Of a DNA stretch of 64,000 bases, positions 11,613 through 22,165 are shown one piece after another; position 1 is the stretch's first letter, and each line of letters begins with the position of its first letter. The notes under the pieces were generated by a model. The model saw only the letters and a program-made list of their open reading frames with translations. It was not told the DNA's origin and did not search any database. Origin of the DNA: Spodoptera frugiperda. Its lineage: Eukaryota; Arthropoda; Insecta; Lepidoptera; Noctuidae. The stretch covers positions 17,076,993-17,140,992 of the forward strand of contig NC_064236.1 in assembly GCF_023101765.2 (NCBI RefSeq). The letters run 5' to 3'. Both the position numbers and the translations under genes were made by a program.

Positions 11613-13387
11613 TTAGTCCATTGAAATGTTACATGAGCTTTACATTTTTTAGAGGACGCAATTTTATTTTTTGATCATGTAGGGGGCGTCAATAGAAGCT
11701 TAACTTGAAGTTTGTGGGGTCGCCACCCTTGTCCCTCGGCCGCCATCTTGGAAAAAGGGATGGAAACACTTTTTTTGCTATATCTCGGAAACTATGCATC
11801 GTAATAAAATTTTTAAAATCATAATTTGTAGAAAATTATTTTGCCTACAAATATGTTTAATAACTTTTTGCCCTAAATTAACAATTAAAGAAGTTATAAG
11901 TAAAAAAGTGAAATTTTGGTAATAAAATTTTCTCTTTTGCTCTATAACTTTTTTTTACATTTTATAAATAAATGGCTTCAGACCAATCTTGTAGAATATT
12001 TTTCGAGAAAAATTTTTCCCTACAACTGTTTTCAATTTCATTCATTAGAAACTCAGTTACAGCGCTCCGAAGTTAACCGGGTTCGTCAAATTAGTCCAGT
12101 CAAATAAGCTTAAATTAGGTAAGAATCTCGGAATGCGAGATGACCAGCTGTAATTTTGTAAAAACTTGTATATTGACACCCTAAAACTTGTCTCAAAACC
12201 ATGGTATATATGGTAGGGTGTAAGCAACTCTTAAAATTCAGGGTCAAAGGTCCCAAAAATCGTTCTTTTGCGGTTTTTTGGAAATAACTCATTTCCTATG
12301 GGTTTTTGGTATTTGTATTCATTATCAATATTGTAGAATACAAAATTCTCTACAACTTTTGTCTAATTTTTTTTTACATGGTGAACCGTTGTCGAGTTAG
12401 AGGGCGGAGAACGCACGGTCAATTTTCCACTTTGGAAGCGTCTATCTTTCAAACAATTGAATTTGACGAAAAATGGTTTTAGAAACCATAACGTCTTTTT
12501 TAATGTCCTATCCATAACCAACCATCACGGATAGGTTAGCTGAAAAAAAAATGTCTGATGTGATGCAGTGACCGTGCGTTCTTCGCCCTCTAACTCGACA
12601 ACGGTTCACCATGTAAAAAAAAAATAGACAAAAGTTGTAGAGAATTTTGTATTCTACAATATTGATAATGAATACAAATACCAAAAACCCATAGGAAATG
12701 AGTTATTTCCAAAAAACCGCAAAAGAACGATTTTTGGGACCTTTGACCCTGAATTTTAAGAGTTGCTTACACCCTACCATATATACCATGGTTTTGAGAC
12801 AAGTTTTAGGGTGTCAATATACAAGTTTTTACAAAATTACAGCTGGTCATCTCGCATTCCGAGATTCTTACCTAATTTAAGCTTATTTGACTGGACTAAT
12901 TTGACGAACCCGGTTAACTTCGGAGCGCTGTAACTGAGTTTCTAATGAATGAAATTGAAAACAGTTGCAGGGAAAAATTTTTCTCGAAAAATATTCTACA
13001 AGATTGGTTTGAAGCCATTTATTTATAAAATGTAAAAAAAAAGTTATAGAGCAAAAGAGAAAATTTTATTACCAAAATTTCACTTTTTTACTTATAACTT
13101 CTTTAATTGTTAATTTAGGGCAAAAAGTTATTAAACATATTTGTAGGCAAAATAATTTTCTACAAATTATGATTTTAAAAATTTTATTACGATGCATAGT
13201 TTCCGAGATATAGCAAAAAAGTGTTTCCATCCCTTTTTCCAAGATGGCGGCCGAGGGACAAGGGTGGCGACCCCACAAACTTCAAGTTAAGCTTCTATTG
13301 ACCCCCCCTACATGATCAAAAAATAAAATTGCGTCCTCTAAAAAATGCATAATTCGGCCCTCAAATTGTAACATTTCAATGGACTAA
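11613..13387. repeat. 1.77-kb near-perfect palindrome (foldback element)
   Basis: The left arm, about 11613-12422, reappears as its reverse complement at about 12571-13387. The identical 60-codon frames at 12110-12292 (-) and 12698-12880 (+) show that the arms match base for base over long stretches. The 148-bp spacer (12423-12570) is a fragment of a different dispersed repeat, the 7555-8222 family. The outer ends differ by small indels. No transposase is seen; the twin frames are artefacts of the symmetry. Confidence 0.9.
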
Positions 13388-14669
13388 GTTGGGAATTATG
13401 AAAACACGAGTCCAGTTGTCATGTCATCCTTCCTATTTGTCCTGTTGTGCGAACTGTACAGAGAGGCGACGGGATAAATAAAACCGTTGAAGCCCCTAAT
13501 ACAATATCACAACACGCCAGTCCGACAGAAAATCCTTCGGTGAATGGTCACCGGACCGTCTATCCTGTCTGTCTATCCTGTCTTGGTAGTCAAACCGAGG
13601 GATTACGTCTCTGTGTATGGTTATAATCCTATCAATTTATGAAGATTGTTATCATTTAAAAGGAATGCTTGTCATTTTTAAGTTATGGATTTATTTGGAT
13701 AATTTTCATTTTGCTACAACATGTGTAACTTGATCATACACAACTCTCAAATAGGCATTGGCTAATATACAAAGGACATTGTAACAATTAGCCTATGAAT
13801 CAACACGCAAGAAACATTCACTATAATTACTAGTTCTTTTAATAATGTACATTACAAATATTTCAATAGAACGGACACTTTTTAATCTCGAAAACATTTT
13901 TAAAAGTATTCACTTCCGCCCTTAGCTTCCCTAGTAGGAATAATATAATCAACTATGAACTTGATTTACAGATGAAAACATTTGACATTAAAATTTTATA
14001 GTTGTGTCTTGTCACCTAGCAACGTAGCAATAAAACGTTAGCTACAATTTTATAGCTAAGTTACTGCGCCATCCCGAATGTTTTTGGACGTAATTATAAC
14101 CTCAAAATTCGAAAGTGTTTTGATTTTTTTAGGGTTCTCACAAGTGTCCGTTGTTTTAATTTAGGTTTAATCGTATATGTCACCGGAAAATAACAAGATC
14201 CGTAAGTTTATAAATTTACTAGGAAGTTTATAAACTTTCGTAGGAGTCTAAACGGGAGATAAATTGTAATATTTTACGTCCACATTTTCGAACAAAATGG
14301 TTACTAAGGAATAGTTAAAGTAATGATTAAATTACTCAAAGTACGTAAAAGTAAGTCTTATTAAATCTTTAAAATAATAATAATATCATTCTTATTTATT
14401 TAGATCTATTCTTTGTACGCTTTCTAAAGTAAAACAGGATCTCAAAACGTATAGCAGCATACTTACTCTAAAACTTCTAAGAAATACATTGACTCTGACT
14501 TTGACATTTTCTTTCTTTCCTTAGATTCCCTTAGGTCCTTTCTTCTTTTTCCTTAGATAGATACCTTAGATTCATCTAAGCCTAATTTCCTCAAATAAGA
14601 CAAATTAAACTATTTTCAAAGGGAACAGGTAAGAGATATTATTAAAATAAAAAAAGTGAAACTATGGCC
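13388..14669. other. No feature recognised
   Basis: About 1.3 kb of AT-rich, unique-looking DNA with no supported exon or repeat. Confidence 0.4.
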
Positions 14670-14920
14670 ACGTGCTGGCCAAGTGCGAGTCCGACTCGCC
14701 CATGAAGGGTTCCATACCAGCATACTTGCTGCTATAATATAAAAGTTATGCATCTACTAATGACATAATATAAAGTAATTATATTTGCGTTTTTTGAAAA
14801 TGTATTATTTCTTAGAAACTAATAATGGTATCTCGTTCAAACCAATATTCTTTGAAAGTTTCCATTGAAATCTACAGCATATATTTATTTTAGTTTGGGT
14901 AGTATTTAAACGCAAATAAA
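14670..14920 (+). repeat. Dispersed repeat (7555-8222 family), 5' fragment
   Basis: It begins 'ggccaagtgcgagtccgact' and follows the 7555 copy up to the 'gaaatctacagcatatattt' block, after which the similarity stops. From 14921 to about 15225 nothing is recognised. Confidence 0.7.
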
Positions 14921-15414
14921 AAAATATCCTTTTTATATGCAATAAAATTCCGAATTCTCATCAAAATTACTTAATGCGCAGCAAAATATTCAACGCAAAA
15001 TATCACTAAACACACTACAATTTATTTTCGCACCGTACAGCGATTTTTCCTAAAGCAAAAGCTTTTTTATTAATGCACAACTAATAATCTTAATGCACAT
15101 CATACACGTTAACTCTTTTTCTTTTAAATATAGCTTCTATGTTTATATTATTTACAGCAGTTTTTCTAAATGAAACAGCATTTTATTAGTCACAGTCGTC
15201 TTAGGTTATAAAAAAATAAAATAAATAAAAAATAAGTTTATTTCATATCATTTTGTCATACATTGCATGTCGAGGAGTCTCCAGTTAGACATAAGAATGT
15301 CTGTGTTTGAAGTCTCCGCTCTTCCCTTACATTATAATAACAATACTAAAATTAAAACAAAAAAGGAAAACTAGAAAATACGATAAATTGTAAATATTAT
15401 GTGCGTTAATGTGT

Positions 15415-15527
15415 TGGGGGTGTCTGTGTGTTAAGTGTTGTGTATGAGTGTGTTGAGTGTTGTGTATGTGTGTGTTGAGTGTTGTGTAAGTGTGTGTTGA
15501 GTGTTGTGTAAGTGTGTGAGAAAGAAG
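15415..15527 (-). repeat. GT-rich minisatellite in LINE 3' UTR
   Basis: About four imperfect units of roughly 30 bp built on 'gtgtgttgagtgttgtgta' (plus-strand reading) lie between the ORF2 stop and the LINE 3' end. Confidence 0.8.
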
Positions 15528-15555
15528 TTTTGAATGTTACTTTGTATGATTTTTA

Positions 15556-16797
15556 TTAAGTCATACGTTGCAAGAGTAATTCTGTATCATTATAGTTTAA
15601 ATTGTGCAGCCATGAAGTTAATAATTTTTTGCATTCAAATTTTTTTTTGTCATGGATATAAATATATTTATTAATTTTATTATATAAAAACGCTGATCGC
15701 TTCGTATATTGTCTGCTGGCAAACTCTGTTTTAGTCCTGGGAACGTTTACTATGCAATATTTTTTTCTCTTTTTCAGTATTTTAGGATCATAAGGTGTCT
15801 CTTTGTGCATTTTGAGAATGATAAGAAGGATGTACAATTGTCTCACTGACAGCAGATTACATAATTTGTAAAGGTTTTCAGTAGAGAAGATCCTTTTTTT
15901 GAAGTACATTACCTTCAGTATCGCTCTTTGAGCACGTTCCAACTCCAGAAAACTAGATTTAGTTGCTCCCCCCCATACAGGTATGCAGTATATTAAAACA
16001 GATTGGACCAAAGATACATATATTTCATTTAGTAAATTTCTATGTTTCTCATTATTTTTATCTTTATCTACGTTTATTCTCCTTGGCACAACATATCTCA
16101 GCTCTTTGAAAATCCATATCAGTTTTCGTACTCTACTCATGATATTTTCCAGTTGAGGATACCAGGAAAGACGCTGGTCAATAATCACTCCCAGATATTT
16201 TATGTTGGTAACTTGTTGGATAGTAGGGCAATTGCAGGAAGTTCCAGATGTATAATCGTCGCATGTGTGGATTCTTAAATTAAGTTCTCTATCTGGTTGA
16301 GACTGATTATAAATATTAAAACAAATAAAATTAGTTTTACTTGCGTTCAGGGTGAGAAGATTGTTCGCTAACCAAGTTGCAACAAGAGCTAGTCCTTCTT
16401 CTGCACTATTTTTAACTTCAGCCCATGTTTTCCCTGAGAAGACGACAGCTGTATCATCGGCGTACGAAAATACTTTAGCATTATTAATTCTCATGTTACA
16501 TAGGTCATTAATATAGATTAAGAAAAGCGTAGGTCCTAGTACACTTCCTTGTGGCACGCCGTATGATACATCTGCGTCCTCACTAACAGCTAGGCCAAGT
16601 TTCACTTTTTGTGTTCTACCAGAAAGATAATCTCTAAAAAGTGCCAGCGGTATTCCACGAATTCCAATAGCCTCAAGTTTGTGTAAAAGAATGGGCACAG
16701 AGACGGTGTCAAAAGCTTTTTTTAAATCTAAGAAAGTTGCCATACATTTGTTTCCTTTATCGAGCTGTTCAGTTACTAAAGAACTTAGTGCTATCAC
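15556..16797 (-). CDS. LINE ORF2, C-terminal part: reverse transcriptase core
   Basis: This is the second half of the CR1-group LINE polyprotein; it synthesises cDNA on nicked chromosomal DNA. Visible RT motifs are a KKAFD box (about residues 26-30, motif A), GVPQGSVLGP (80-89), SYADD (111-115, catalytic aspartates present), LNASKT, and a LGVIIDQRLSW block. A LINE-type C-terminal domain with the AQRAILKVMYFKKR stretch follows. It is not a separate gene: the frame joins the upstream endonuclease frame through a 1-base loss in an A6 run (T6 on the plus strand at 16814-16819). The Met at its start is internal. Apart from that shift it is uninterrupted. Confidence 0.9.
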   Translation of the reverse strand: MIALSSLVTEQLDKGNKCMATFLDLKKAFDTVSVPILLHKLEAIGIRGIPLALFRDYLSGRTQKVKLGLAVSEDADVSYGVPQGSVLGPTLFLIYINDLCNMRINNAKVFSYADDTAVVFSGKTWAEVKNSAEEGLALVATWLANNLLTLNASKTNFICFNIYNQSQPDRELNLRIHTCDDYTSGTSCNCPTIQQVTNIKYLGVIIDQRLSWYPQLENIMSRVRKLIWIFKELRYVVPRRINVDKDKNNEKHRNLLNEIYVSLVQSVLIYCIPVWGGATKSSFLELERAQRAILKVMYFKKRIFSTENLYKLCNLLSVRQLYILLIILKMHKETPYDPKILKKRKKYCIVNVPRTKTEFASRQYTKRSAFLYNKINKYIYIHDKKKFECKKLLTSWLHNLNYNDTELLLQRMT

Positions 16798-18566
16798 AGC
16801 GTCTTCAGTTGACTTTTTTGCCTAAAACCAAATTGAGAAGGTGACAGAATATTAAATTTATTTACGTACTGCAAGAGGCGAGTGTTTATTAACTTTTCTA
16901 TAACTTTTGAAATTGCTGTTAGAACGGAGATAGGTCGATAATTATTAACATCGTCTCTATTACCACCCTTGTACACAGGTGTAATTATAGATTTCTTCAA
17001 CGAGGCTGGAAAAATACCTTTTTGAAAACATAGATTGGCCAGATATGTGATAACTGGTACAACTTCATTTTTGGCATGTTTCAAAAAGGCCGTGGGTATA
17101 TTGTCCCATCCGGGGGCACTATCAGATCGTAGATTCATAAGCGTGGTACAAACTTCGGATAGATCAGTATCCAGAAGTACCATTGAGCTTATGTTTACTG
17201 AGGTTTTACTTGGACGTTTGTAACGTAGGTTAGTGCCAGATGTTATATTTTGGGCCAGATCACTTCCTATACTTGCAAAGTAGTTATTTATAAAGTTAGC
17301 GGATTCTATGGGAGAAGATTTAACCTGTAATAATTCTAAGTTATCTGTTCGTGATTCATTAGTGTAAGTTATATTTTTTATATTTTTCCAAAGAAGTCTA
17401 TTGTTTTTGATAGCATTGGTAATTTGTTCCCTATTATATTTTCTTTTTAATTTTTTTATGAGATTATTACAATAGTTTCTATAACGCGTATACGTCATCT
17501 TAGCAATTTCATTGTGAGGTTCATTCTGTGCTTTCTTCTGTAACGCATTACGATTCCGAATACATCTCAGAATACCTTGAGTAATCCAGGGTTTTAATAA
17601 ACGTTTACTACTTGGTATGGTTATAGTGTGTGTATGAGCAGTCAAAGATTCTGTTATTTTTTCTATCAATGAACTTGTAACCAAACCGGGGTCATCAATA
17701 AACAGAAGTTCAGCTAAATTTTTACTTTGCAAATACAAAAGAGCATTGTCGAAATCTATAGTTGTTTTAATTTTAACTGGAGCGATACCATCTTTTGTTC
17801 TTGCCAAAGAAAGAAAGATGGTATAGTGGTCTGTAGTAGTGGTGCGCAAGATAGCTATAAATGCCGAGTTCTTTTTCGGATTGATTTTTAGCATAAAATG
17901 ATCAAGACAATTCATTTCTCTAGTTGGTAGTGTATGCCCTGCTAGAATTCCGTATGACGATAACATGGTAAGGTAATTTGTTCTATTTTTGCGTTCATAA
18001 CATTGTTCGGTGTCTTTGGCTCTTAAGTTTATATTTATATCCCCCGTAATCACAATGTTTCTTTTTTGTACATTTAGTGATTCCAAATGTAAGCTAAGAG
18101 AGTCAATAAAATTATCTGCGTTTAAATTTGCAGGGGATCTATATACACCAAAAACAATGTTATTTGATACCTCTATTTGAAGACAAGATGCGTGCAAAAG
18201 CTTAACTTCTGTAACTTTGTGTTTTAAAGTCTTTTTCACGTACGCGACGACTCCATCATGTCTGTTTAAGAGGTTTGTGGTATAATAGCAATTGTAATGA
18301 TCAAGTTGTGGAATAGGTTTATTTAAATTAAGTTGGCATTCCGTTAGAATAATGATGTCTGTTTCAAATTTAAGACTAGACAATGTAAGTAAGAAGTTAT
18401 CAAAATTGCAGTAAATGCTTCTAATATTCTGGGTAATAATATTGAAATCAGTTTTGTGTATGCGTGTATGTTTCTCAAGTTCTGTGCAATCGCATGTGAT
18501 CGATTTAGCAAGCTGAATATTGTCAATTTCTTGCAGTATCTGTAAAGATTCACACGTTGCAGCCAT
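16794..18566 (-). CDS. LINE ORF2, N-terminal part: endonuclease plus RT start
   Basis: This starts at a real ATG (18564-18566), 270 bp after the ORF1 stop. Residues about 40-250 are an apurinic-like (EEP) endonuclease that nicks the target: conserved Asn in ITQNIRS (about 47), Glu in LTECQ (76), ITGDININ (173-180) and TTDHYTI (245-250). A lysine-rich linker follows, and then the RT fingers (NNYRPISVLTAISKV, LSPSQFGFRQK). The frame ends early because one A is missing from the run at 16814-16819; the downstream frame continues the protein. Catalytic residues are intact, so the copy is recent but inactivated by this single shift and by the copia insertion in ORF1. Confidence 0.9.
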   Translation of the reverse strand: MAATCESLQILQEIDNIQLAKSITCDCTELEKHTRIHKTDFNIITQNIRSIYCNFDNFLLTLSSLKFETDIIILTECQLNLNKPIPQLDHYNCYYTTNLLNRHDGVVAYVKKTLKHKVTEVKLLHASCLQIEVSNNIVFGVYRSPANLNADNFIDSLSLHLESLNVQKRNIVITGDININLRAKDTEQCYERKNRTNYLTMLSSYGILAGHTLPTREMNCLDHFMLKINPKKNSAFIAILRTTTTDHYTIFLSLARTKDGIAPVKIKTTIDFDNALLYLQSKNLAELLFIDDPGLVTSSLIEKITESLTAHTHTITIPSSKRLLKPWITQGILRCIRNRNALQKKAQNEPHNEIAKMTYTRYRNYCNNLIKKLKRKYNREQITNAIKNNRLLWKNIKNITYTNESRTDNLELLQVKSSPIESANFINNYFASIGSDLAQNITSGTNLRYKRPSKTSVNISSMVLLDTDLSEVCTTLMNLRSDSAPGWDNIPTAFLKHAKNEVVPVITYLANLCFQKGIFPASLKKSIITPVYKGGNRDDVNNYRPISVLTAISKVIEKLINTRLLQYVNKFNILSPSQFGFRQKSQLKTL

Positions 18567-18838
18567 TTTTAAAATGTGTTATACTTTTCCTTGCAAGCCA
18601 TTGCTTCAAAGGTGTGTAGTGTATCTGTATGATGTTTGTGTTTGTATTATGTGTGTTTGTTTGGTCATATATTTTGAGAGTGTGTTTATTGTAGTGGTGT
18701 GGTCTAAAGTGATTCAGGGAATTTTGTGTATTTTTTTGTTTTGTGTAGGTGAGTTTACATTTCAAAGTGATACAATTATCGTTAAAAGCTAATAAAACAA
18801 TTACAATTATAAAAACCAAAATTATGACAAGGTAAAAA

Positions 18839-19720
18839 CTACAAAAGTGAATGGTTACTTTGAATACTGGTGAGATCGCGCTCCGATTTGATCTGGACGC
18901 GTTCATTATTTTCGAGACGTAGAAAAACCAGACCACGAAAAATCCAGCATGTGTAGCCATTTGCTTTGGCAAATTCACGGACTTGGGAGAATAATTTTGC
19001 AGTCTTTTTTGTGACACTCTCTGACACATAAATGGGCTTCTTTTCTCCTTTCAAGTCAAAGTGCTCAGTATGTAGCTTATTACATAATTCTTTGTCCTTA
19101 TTGAATTTTTTTGTAGCCATTAGAACCTTTTCTTTCCCCAGTACTGTAGAAAACTCGGCAATGATAGTACCCACGCCTTTTGACTTTTCATGTGGCTTTA
19201 CTCGGTAGATGTCTTTGATGTCATTATACTTGATCTCAGCATCAACGATCTCACCCATCTTAAACATAAAATTGCTCAGGTCCTCCTTACCTTCATAATT
19301 ATTCTTTTTGGAAACCAGTTTTGGTACATTTCGAATTTCGATTGTTGCTGAACAGTTTTTCTTTTCCAAATAATCTACTCTTTCCTCTAGTGCAATAATC
19401 CGTTTCCTGTCCTCTCTCTTCTCATTTTGTAGCGATTCAATCAGGTTTAGAGCCACGTCGTACTTCTCTGATAAGAAACTGAGACTTTCCTTAATCTCTT
19501 CGCTCTGCTTCTCTAAGGTCGTTTGCAACTCCCGAAAACGTAAATCTTGTTCAGCTGCTAGTGTACTGAATAATGTACGCATTTCTTGCATAACATTCCC
19601 CATACTCGTAGCACTCGCAGTTTTTATTTGAGTAGGCGTTCTCACAGCGCGTCTTTTGTTATTCCTATGAGACACATTCTCATATTCTTCGTCCTCTGTA
19701 TCCTCCTCAAGATCCTGTTC
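18839..19720 (-). CDS. LINE ORF1, distal part, FP-like domain
   Basis: These are 293 codons of an RNA-binding ORF1 protein. An acidic, then basic N-terminal stretch leads into a long coiled coil (heptad-rich, roughly residues 75-150 of the full 319) and a C-terminal domain. The C-terminal block (YVSESVTKKTAKLFSQVREF, then WIFRGLVFLRLE) resembles the FP (few-polyhedra) protein fold family that lepidopteran LINE ORF1s share with baculoviruses. The first 26 codons are at 31836-31913, across the copia insertion; the frame is continuous once one copy of the ATATC duplication is removed. The open frame running up to 19816 reads into the LTR and is artificial there. Confidence 0.85.
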   Translation of the reverse strand, partial: EQDLEEDTEDEEYENVSHRNNKRRAVRTPTQIKTASATSMGNVMQEMRTLFSTLAAEQDLRFRELQTTLEKQSEEIKESLSFLSEKYDVALNLIESLQNEKREDRKRIIALEERVDYLEKKNCSATIEIRNVPKLVSKKNNYEGKEDLSNFMFKMGEIVDAEIKYNDIKDIYRVKPHEKSKGVGTIIAEFSTVLGKEKVLMATKKFNKDKELCNKLHTEHFDLKGEKKPIYVSESVTKKTAKLFSQVREFAKANGYTCWIFRGLVFLRLENNERVQIKSERDLTSIQSNHSLL

Positions 19721-19725
19721 ATATC
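19721..19725. repeat. Copia target-site duplication (left)
   Basis: ATATC here and at 31836-31840 directly flank the two LTRs; 5 bp is the expected size for Ty1/copia integrase. Confidence 0.92.
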
Positions 19726-19901
19726 TGTTGGAAATAATTAACGCGGGATAAAGTTTAACAACGTTTATTGAGCGGTAAAAAGTTTTACAGATAGAACAGA
19801 TAATAAAAATTGACACACTAGCGCCACACGTAAGAGTGACGAACTAAAAGTTACGTTTTGAAACTGGAAGTGATTGGATTGATGTTTATACTATTTCAAC
19901 A
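19726..19901 (-). repeat. Copia 3' LTR
   Basis: Direct repeat of 31660-31835, with no difference noticed over 176 bp. On the minus strand it begins TGTTGAAATAG and ends TTTCCAACA. Confidence 0.95.
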
Positions 19902-19912
19902 TCCTCCCTTAA
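19902..19912 (-). promoter_or_regulatory. Copia polypurine tract
   Basis: Minus-strand TTAAGGGAGGA lies immediately before the 3' LTR and immediately after the pol stop (19915). It is the expected plus-strand cDNA primer. Confidence 0.85.
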
Positions 19913-19914
19913 AC

Positions 19915-21626
19915 TCAAATCAATCCCATCTTGGAAGTGCAGTATGCCAGTTTTGCATGTGGTGTCGCTTTGGTGAGTGCGTCTGCTGTCATCAAGTCCG
20001 TTTGTATATATTGCACATCAATGGCCCCTTCAACAACTTTATCACGTACATAATGATGCCTCACATCTATATGCTTGGTCCTGGAATGATAGCCATCAGA
20101 TTCTGAAAGTTTAATAGAACTTTGATTATCACTGTAGACAATCATTGCCTCATTCTTCAGTAGAGGCCAAAATGTTTCTTGAAGTTGCTTTAGCCACATA
20201 GCCTCTTGAACACAGGATGACAAAGACATATACTCTGCCTCGGTTGTTGACAGAGCAACAGTCGGCTGGCGTTTAGAATTCCAGCTAATTGCTCCTCCCT
20301 GAAACAAGAAAATGTACCCAGTACATGAGCGCCGGTCATCTTCTGAGCTTGCCCAGTCTGCATCACAGTAGCCATGAGTCATGTTTTCTTCTGAGTTTTG
20401 TTTATAACTCAATCTATATTCTTCAGTACCTTTCAAATACCGCATAACTCGCTTCAATGCTAGCCAATGTGACATTTCAGGTTTCTGATTATATTTACTC
20501 AACAAATTTATGACAAAACTTATATCTGGTCTAGTAATTTGTGAAATATACAATAAGCATCCAATAATCTCTTGATAAGGAATTCCTTTCAAGGTATCTG
20601 TCTCCTCAGATATACTTTTTAACTTTGTATTAACATCCATTGGAATCTTAACACTTTTGCAATCAGACATGCCATATTTATTTAGTACTTCTCTTATGTA
20701 TTTTTTCTGATCTAAATAAATGACTCCTTTCTCTCTGTCTCTTTCTACATGTATACCAATACAATAATTGATATCTCCCAAATCCTTTATTTTAAATTGT
20801 TTTCTTAACTCCTCCTTAATCTGATTTTTAGACTCCATATTATTTGTAAATATAATTATGTCATCGACATAAGTAGCCAGAAAAATCATATTATTGCTGT
20901 CTACAATTTTATAATATAAACAAGGATCTAACTTGTTTTGTGATAGTCCAATTCTTTTAAGTGTAGAACTAAGCTTCTTATTCCATTGCCGGCTTGCCTG
21001 TTTTAATCCATATAATGATTTCTTTAAACGACATACTTGTTTACCATTCTCATACATTGGTGGTTGCATCATATAAATCTCCTCCTCTATATCGCCTTGT
21101 AAAAAGGCTGATACAGCATCCATTTGACAGATGTCTAAATCAAATTTAACTGCCAATGCAAATAAATATCTCAAGGAAGCATACCTTATCACTGGTGAAA
21201 ATACTTCTGTGTAATCCACACCAGGTCTTTGGGAACAACCTTTAATCACAAGCCGTGCTTTAAACTTTATTACCTCTCCATTTTCATTAGTCTTTCTTTT
21301 GAAGACCCATTTGCATGGTATGGGACGTTTGTTGTCTGGAAGGGTAGTAATGTCCCAGGTATTATTCTCTAATAATGACTGATACTCCTCATCCATTGCT
21401 GCTTTCCAATGTTCAGCATCAGAGCCCGACAATGCTTCTTCAACAGTTAGTGGATCTGAAATCTGTTGCACACACATGAAATTATTGTGTCTCTGATGAG
21501 ATCTAAGAGTGATATTTCTTGAAATACTATCAACACTACTATCATCATTGGAGCTAGGATAATATGTTTCATCGTCAGTCATTCTAGACGTATCAGAACT
21601 TGAGTGTGATGACGCATCATCATAGG
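19915..21626 (-). CDS. Copia pol, distal part: reverse transcriptase and RNase H
   Basis: This is the C-terminal half of the copia polyprotein. From the first in-frame Met (21582) the RT begins at about residue 85 (WVFKRKTNENGEV). It shows the Asp of DICQMDAVSAFLQGD, SLYGLKQASRQW (189-200) and the catalytic YVDD box (238-241). RNase H follows, with the YCDADWASS, TTEAEYMSL and YSDNQSS acidic residues and the HIDVRHHYVRD signature near 500. It ends in a normal stop abutting the polypurine tract. The frame is open upstream to the LINE junction at 21626, and upstream of the LINE it continues as the gag-integrase frame, so this is one gene cut in two by the R1-clade insertion rather than a separate ORF. 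Confidence 0.93.
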
Positions 21627-21642
21627 TTTTTTTTTTTTTTTT

Positions 21643-22165
21643 ATATGTTTATTTACATTTGTTCTCCACGGACTCTTGGTCCGTGCCCTTGTCATACAAT
21701 TTGTGTTTCTTTTTACAATAAATTTTATCAATATGGTATCTACCTTACGCACTACAATTTAACACAACTATTAGATTATAACTACAAAAATACTTATGAT
21801 TCACATATTTGTTTTTTTTTTTATCCACTAAATTAAATTTACCGGCGGCTCTGCCAAGTCAGTCCACCGGCGCGCTGGGAGAGCCGACCTGCCCCAGCAG
21901 AAGGCACTCGTTCACGAGTATGACGTGTGTGTCAGCAATTGATCCGGTCAACCATTTTGTTGGGAACGGAACAACCCAACACACAGCGCCACCGACTGTA
22001 GGACATTTATGTGAGCGTGACGCCTCAACCCCTGTCGGGTGGGCTGACTTCAACAGAGCTTACAGAAGTCAAAGAGTTTACAATTATATAATTATGTATA
22101 TAGCAGTTATGTACTTATTTACGATTTCCGCATACACATTACCTCCCACTATATAAATTTTTATT
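21643..22165 (-). other. 3' UTR of the helicase LINE
   Basis: 523 bp lie between the ORF2 stop and the poly(A). It contains a second internal T-run on the plus strand (about 21811-21822), a GC-rich block at 21843-22050, and a perfect 7-bp stem with 5-nt loop at 21667-21685 (CACGGAC/GTCCGTG) about 25 bp before the poly(A). The position suits an RT-recognition hairpin. Confidence 0.7.

Larger units (their letters stand above)
15228..19720 (-). mobile_element. CR1-group LINE, 3' main part (host of the copia insertion)
   Basis: A minus-strand non-LTR retrotransposon with ORF1 (distal part 18839-19720), ORF2 (15556-18566, one frameshift) and a 3' UTR down to about 15228. The 3' UTR carries a GT-rich tandem repeat and ends in an A/T short-repeat tail next to AATAAA. 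Its 5' part lies on the far side of the copia element, from 31836 upward. Clade is inferred from the endonuclease-RT layout and the SYADD RT box. Confidence 0.85.

Noticed and set aside
12110..12880. Two identical 60-codon frames on opposite strands
   Set aside because: They are the same arm of the palindrome read twice; no start context, domain or splice signal.
18550..19029. 159-codon minus frame between the LINE ORFs
   Set aside because: It overlaps the end of ORF1 in another frame and the inter-ORF spacer; composition is low-complexity and no domain is seen.
19721..19816. N-terminal 32 residues of the ORF1 frame up to 19816
   Set aside because: They are translated copia LTR; the true N-terminus lies at 31836-31913.
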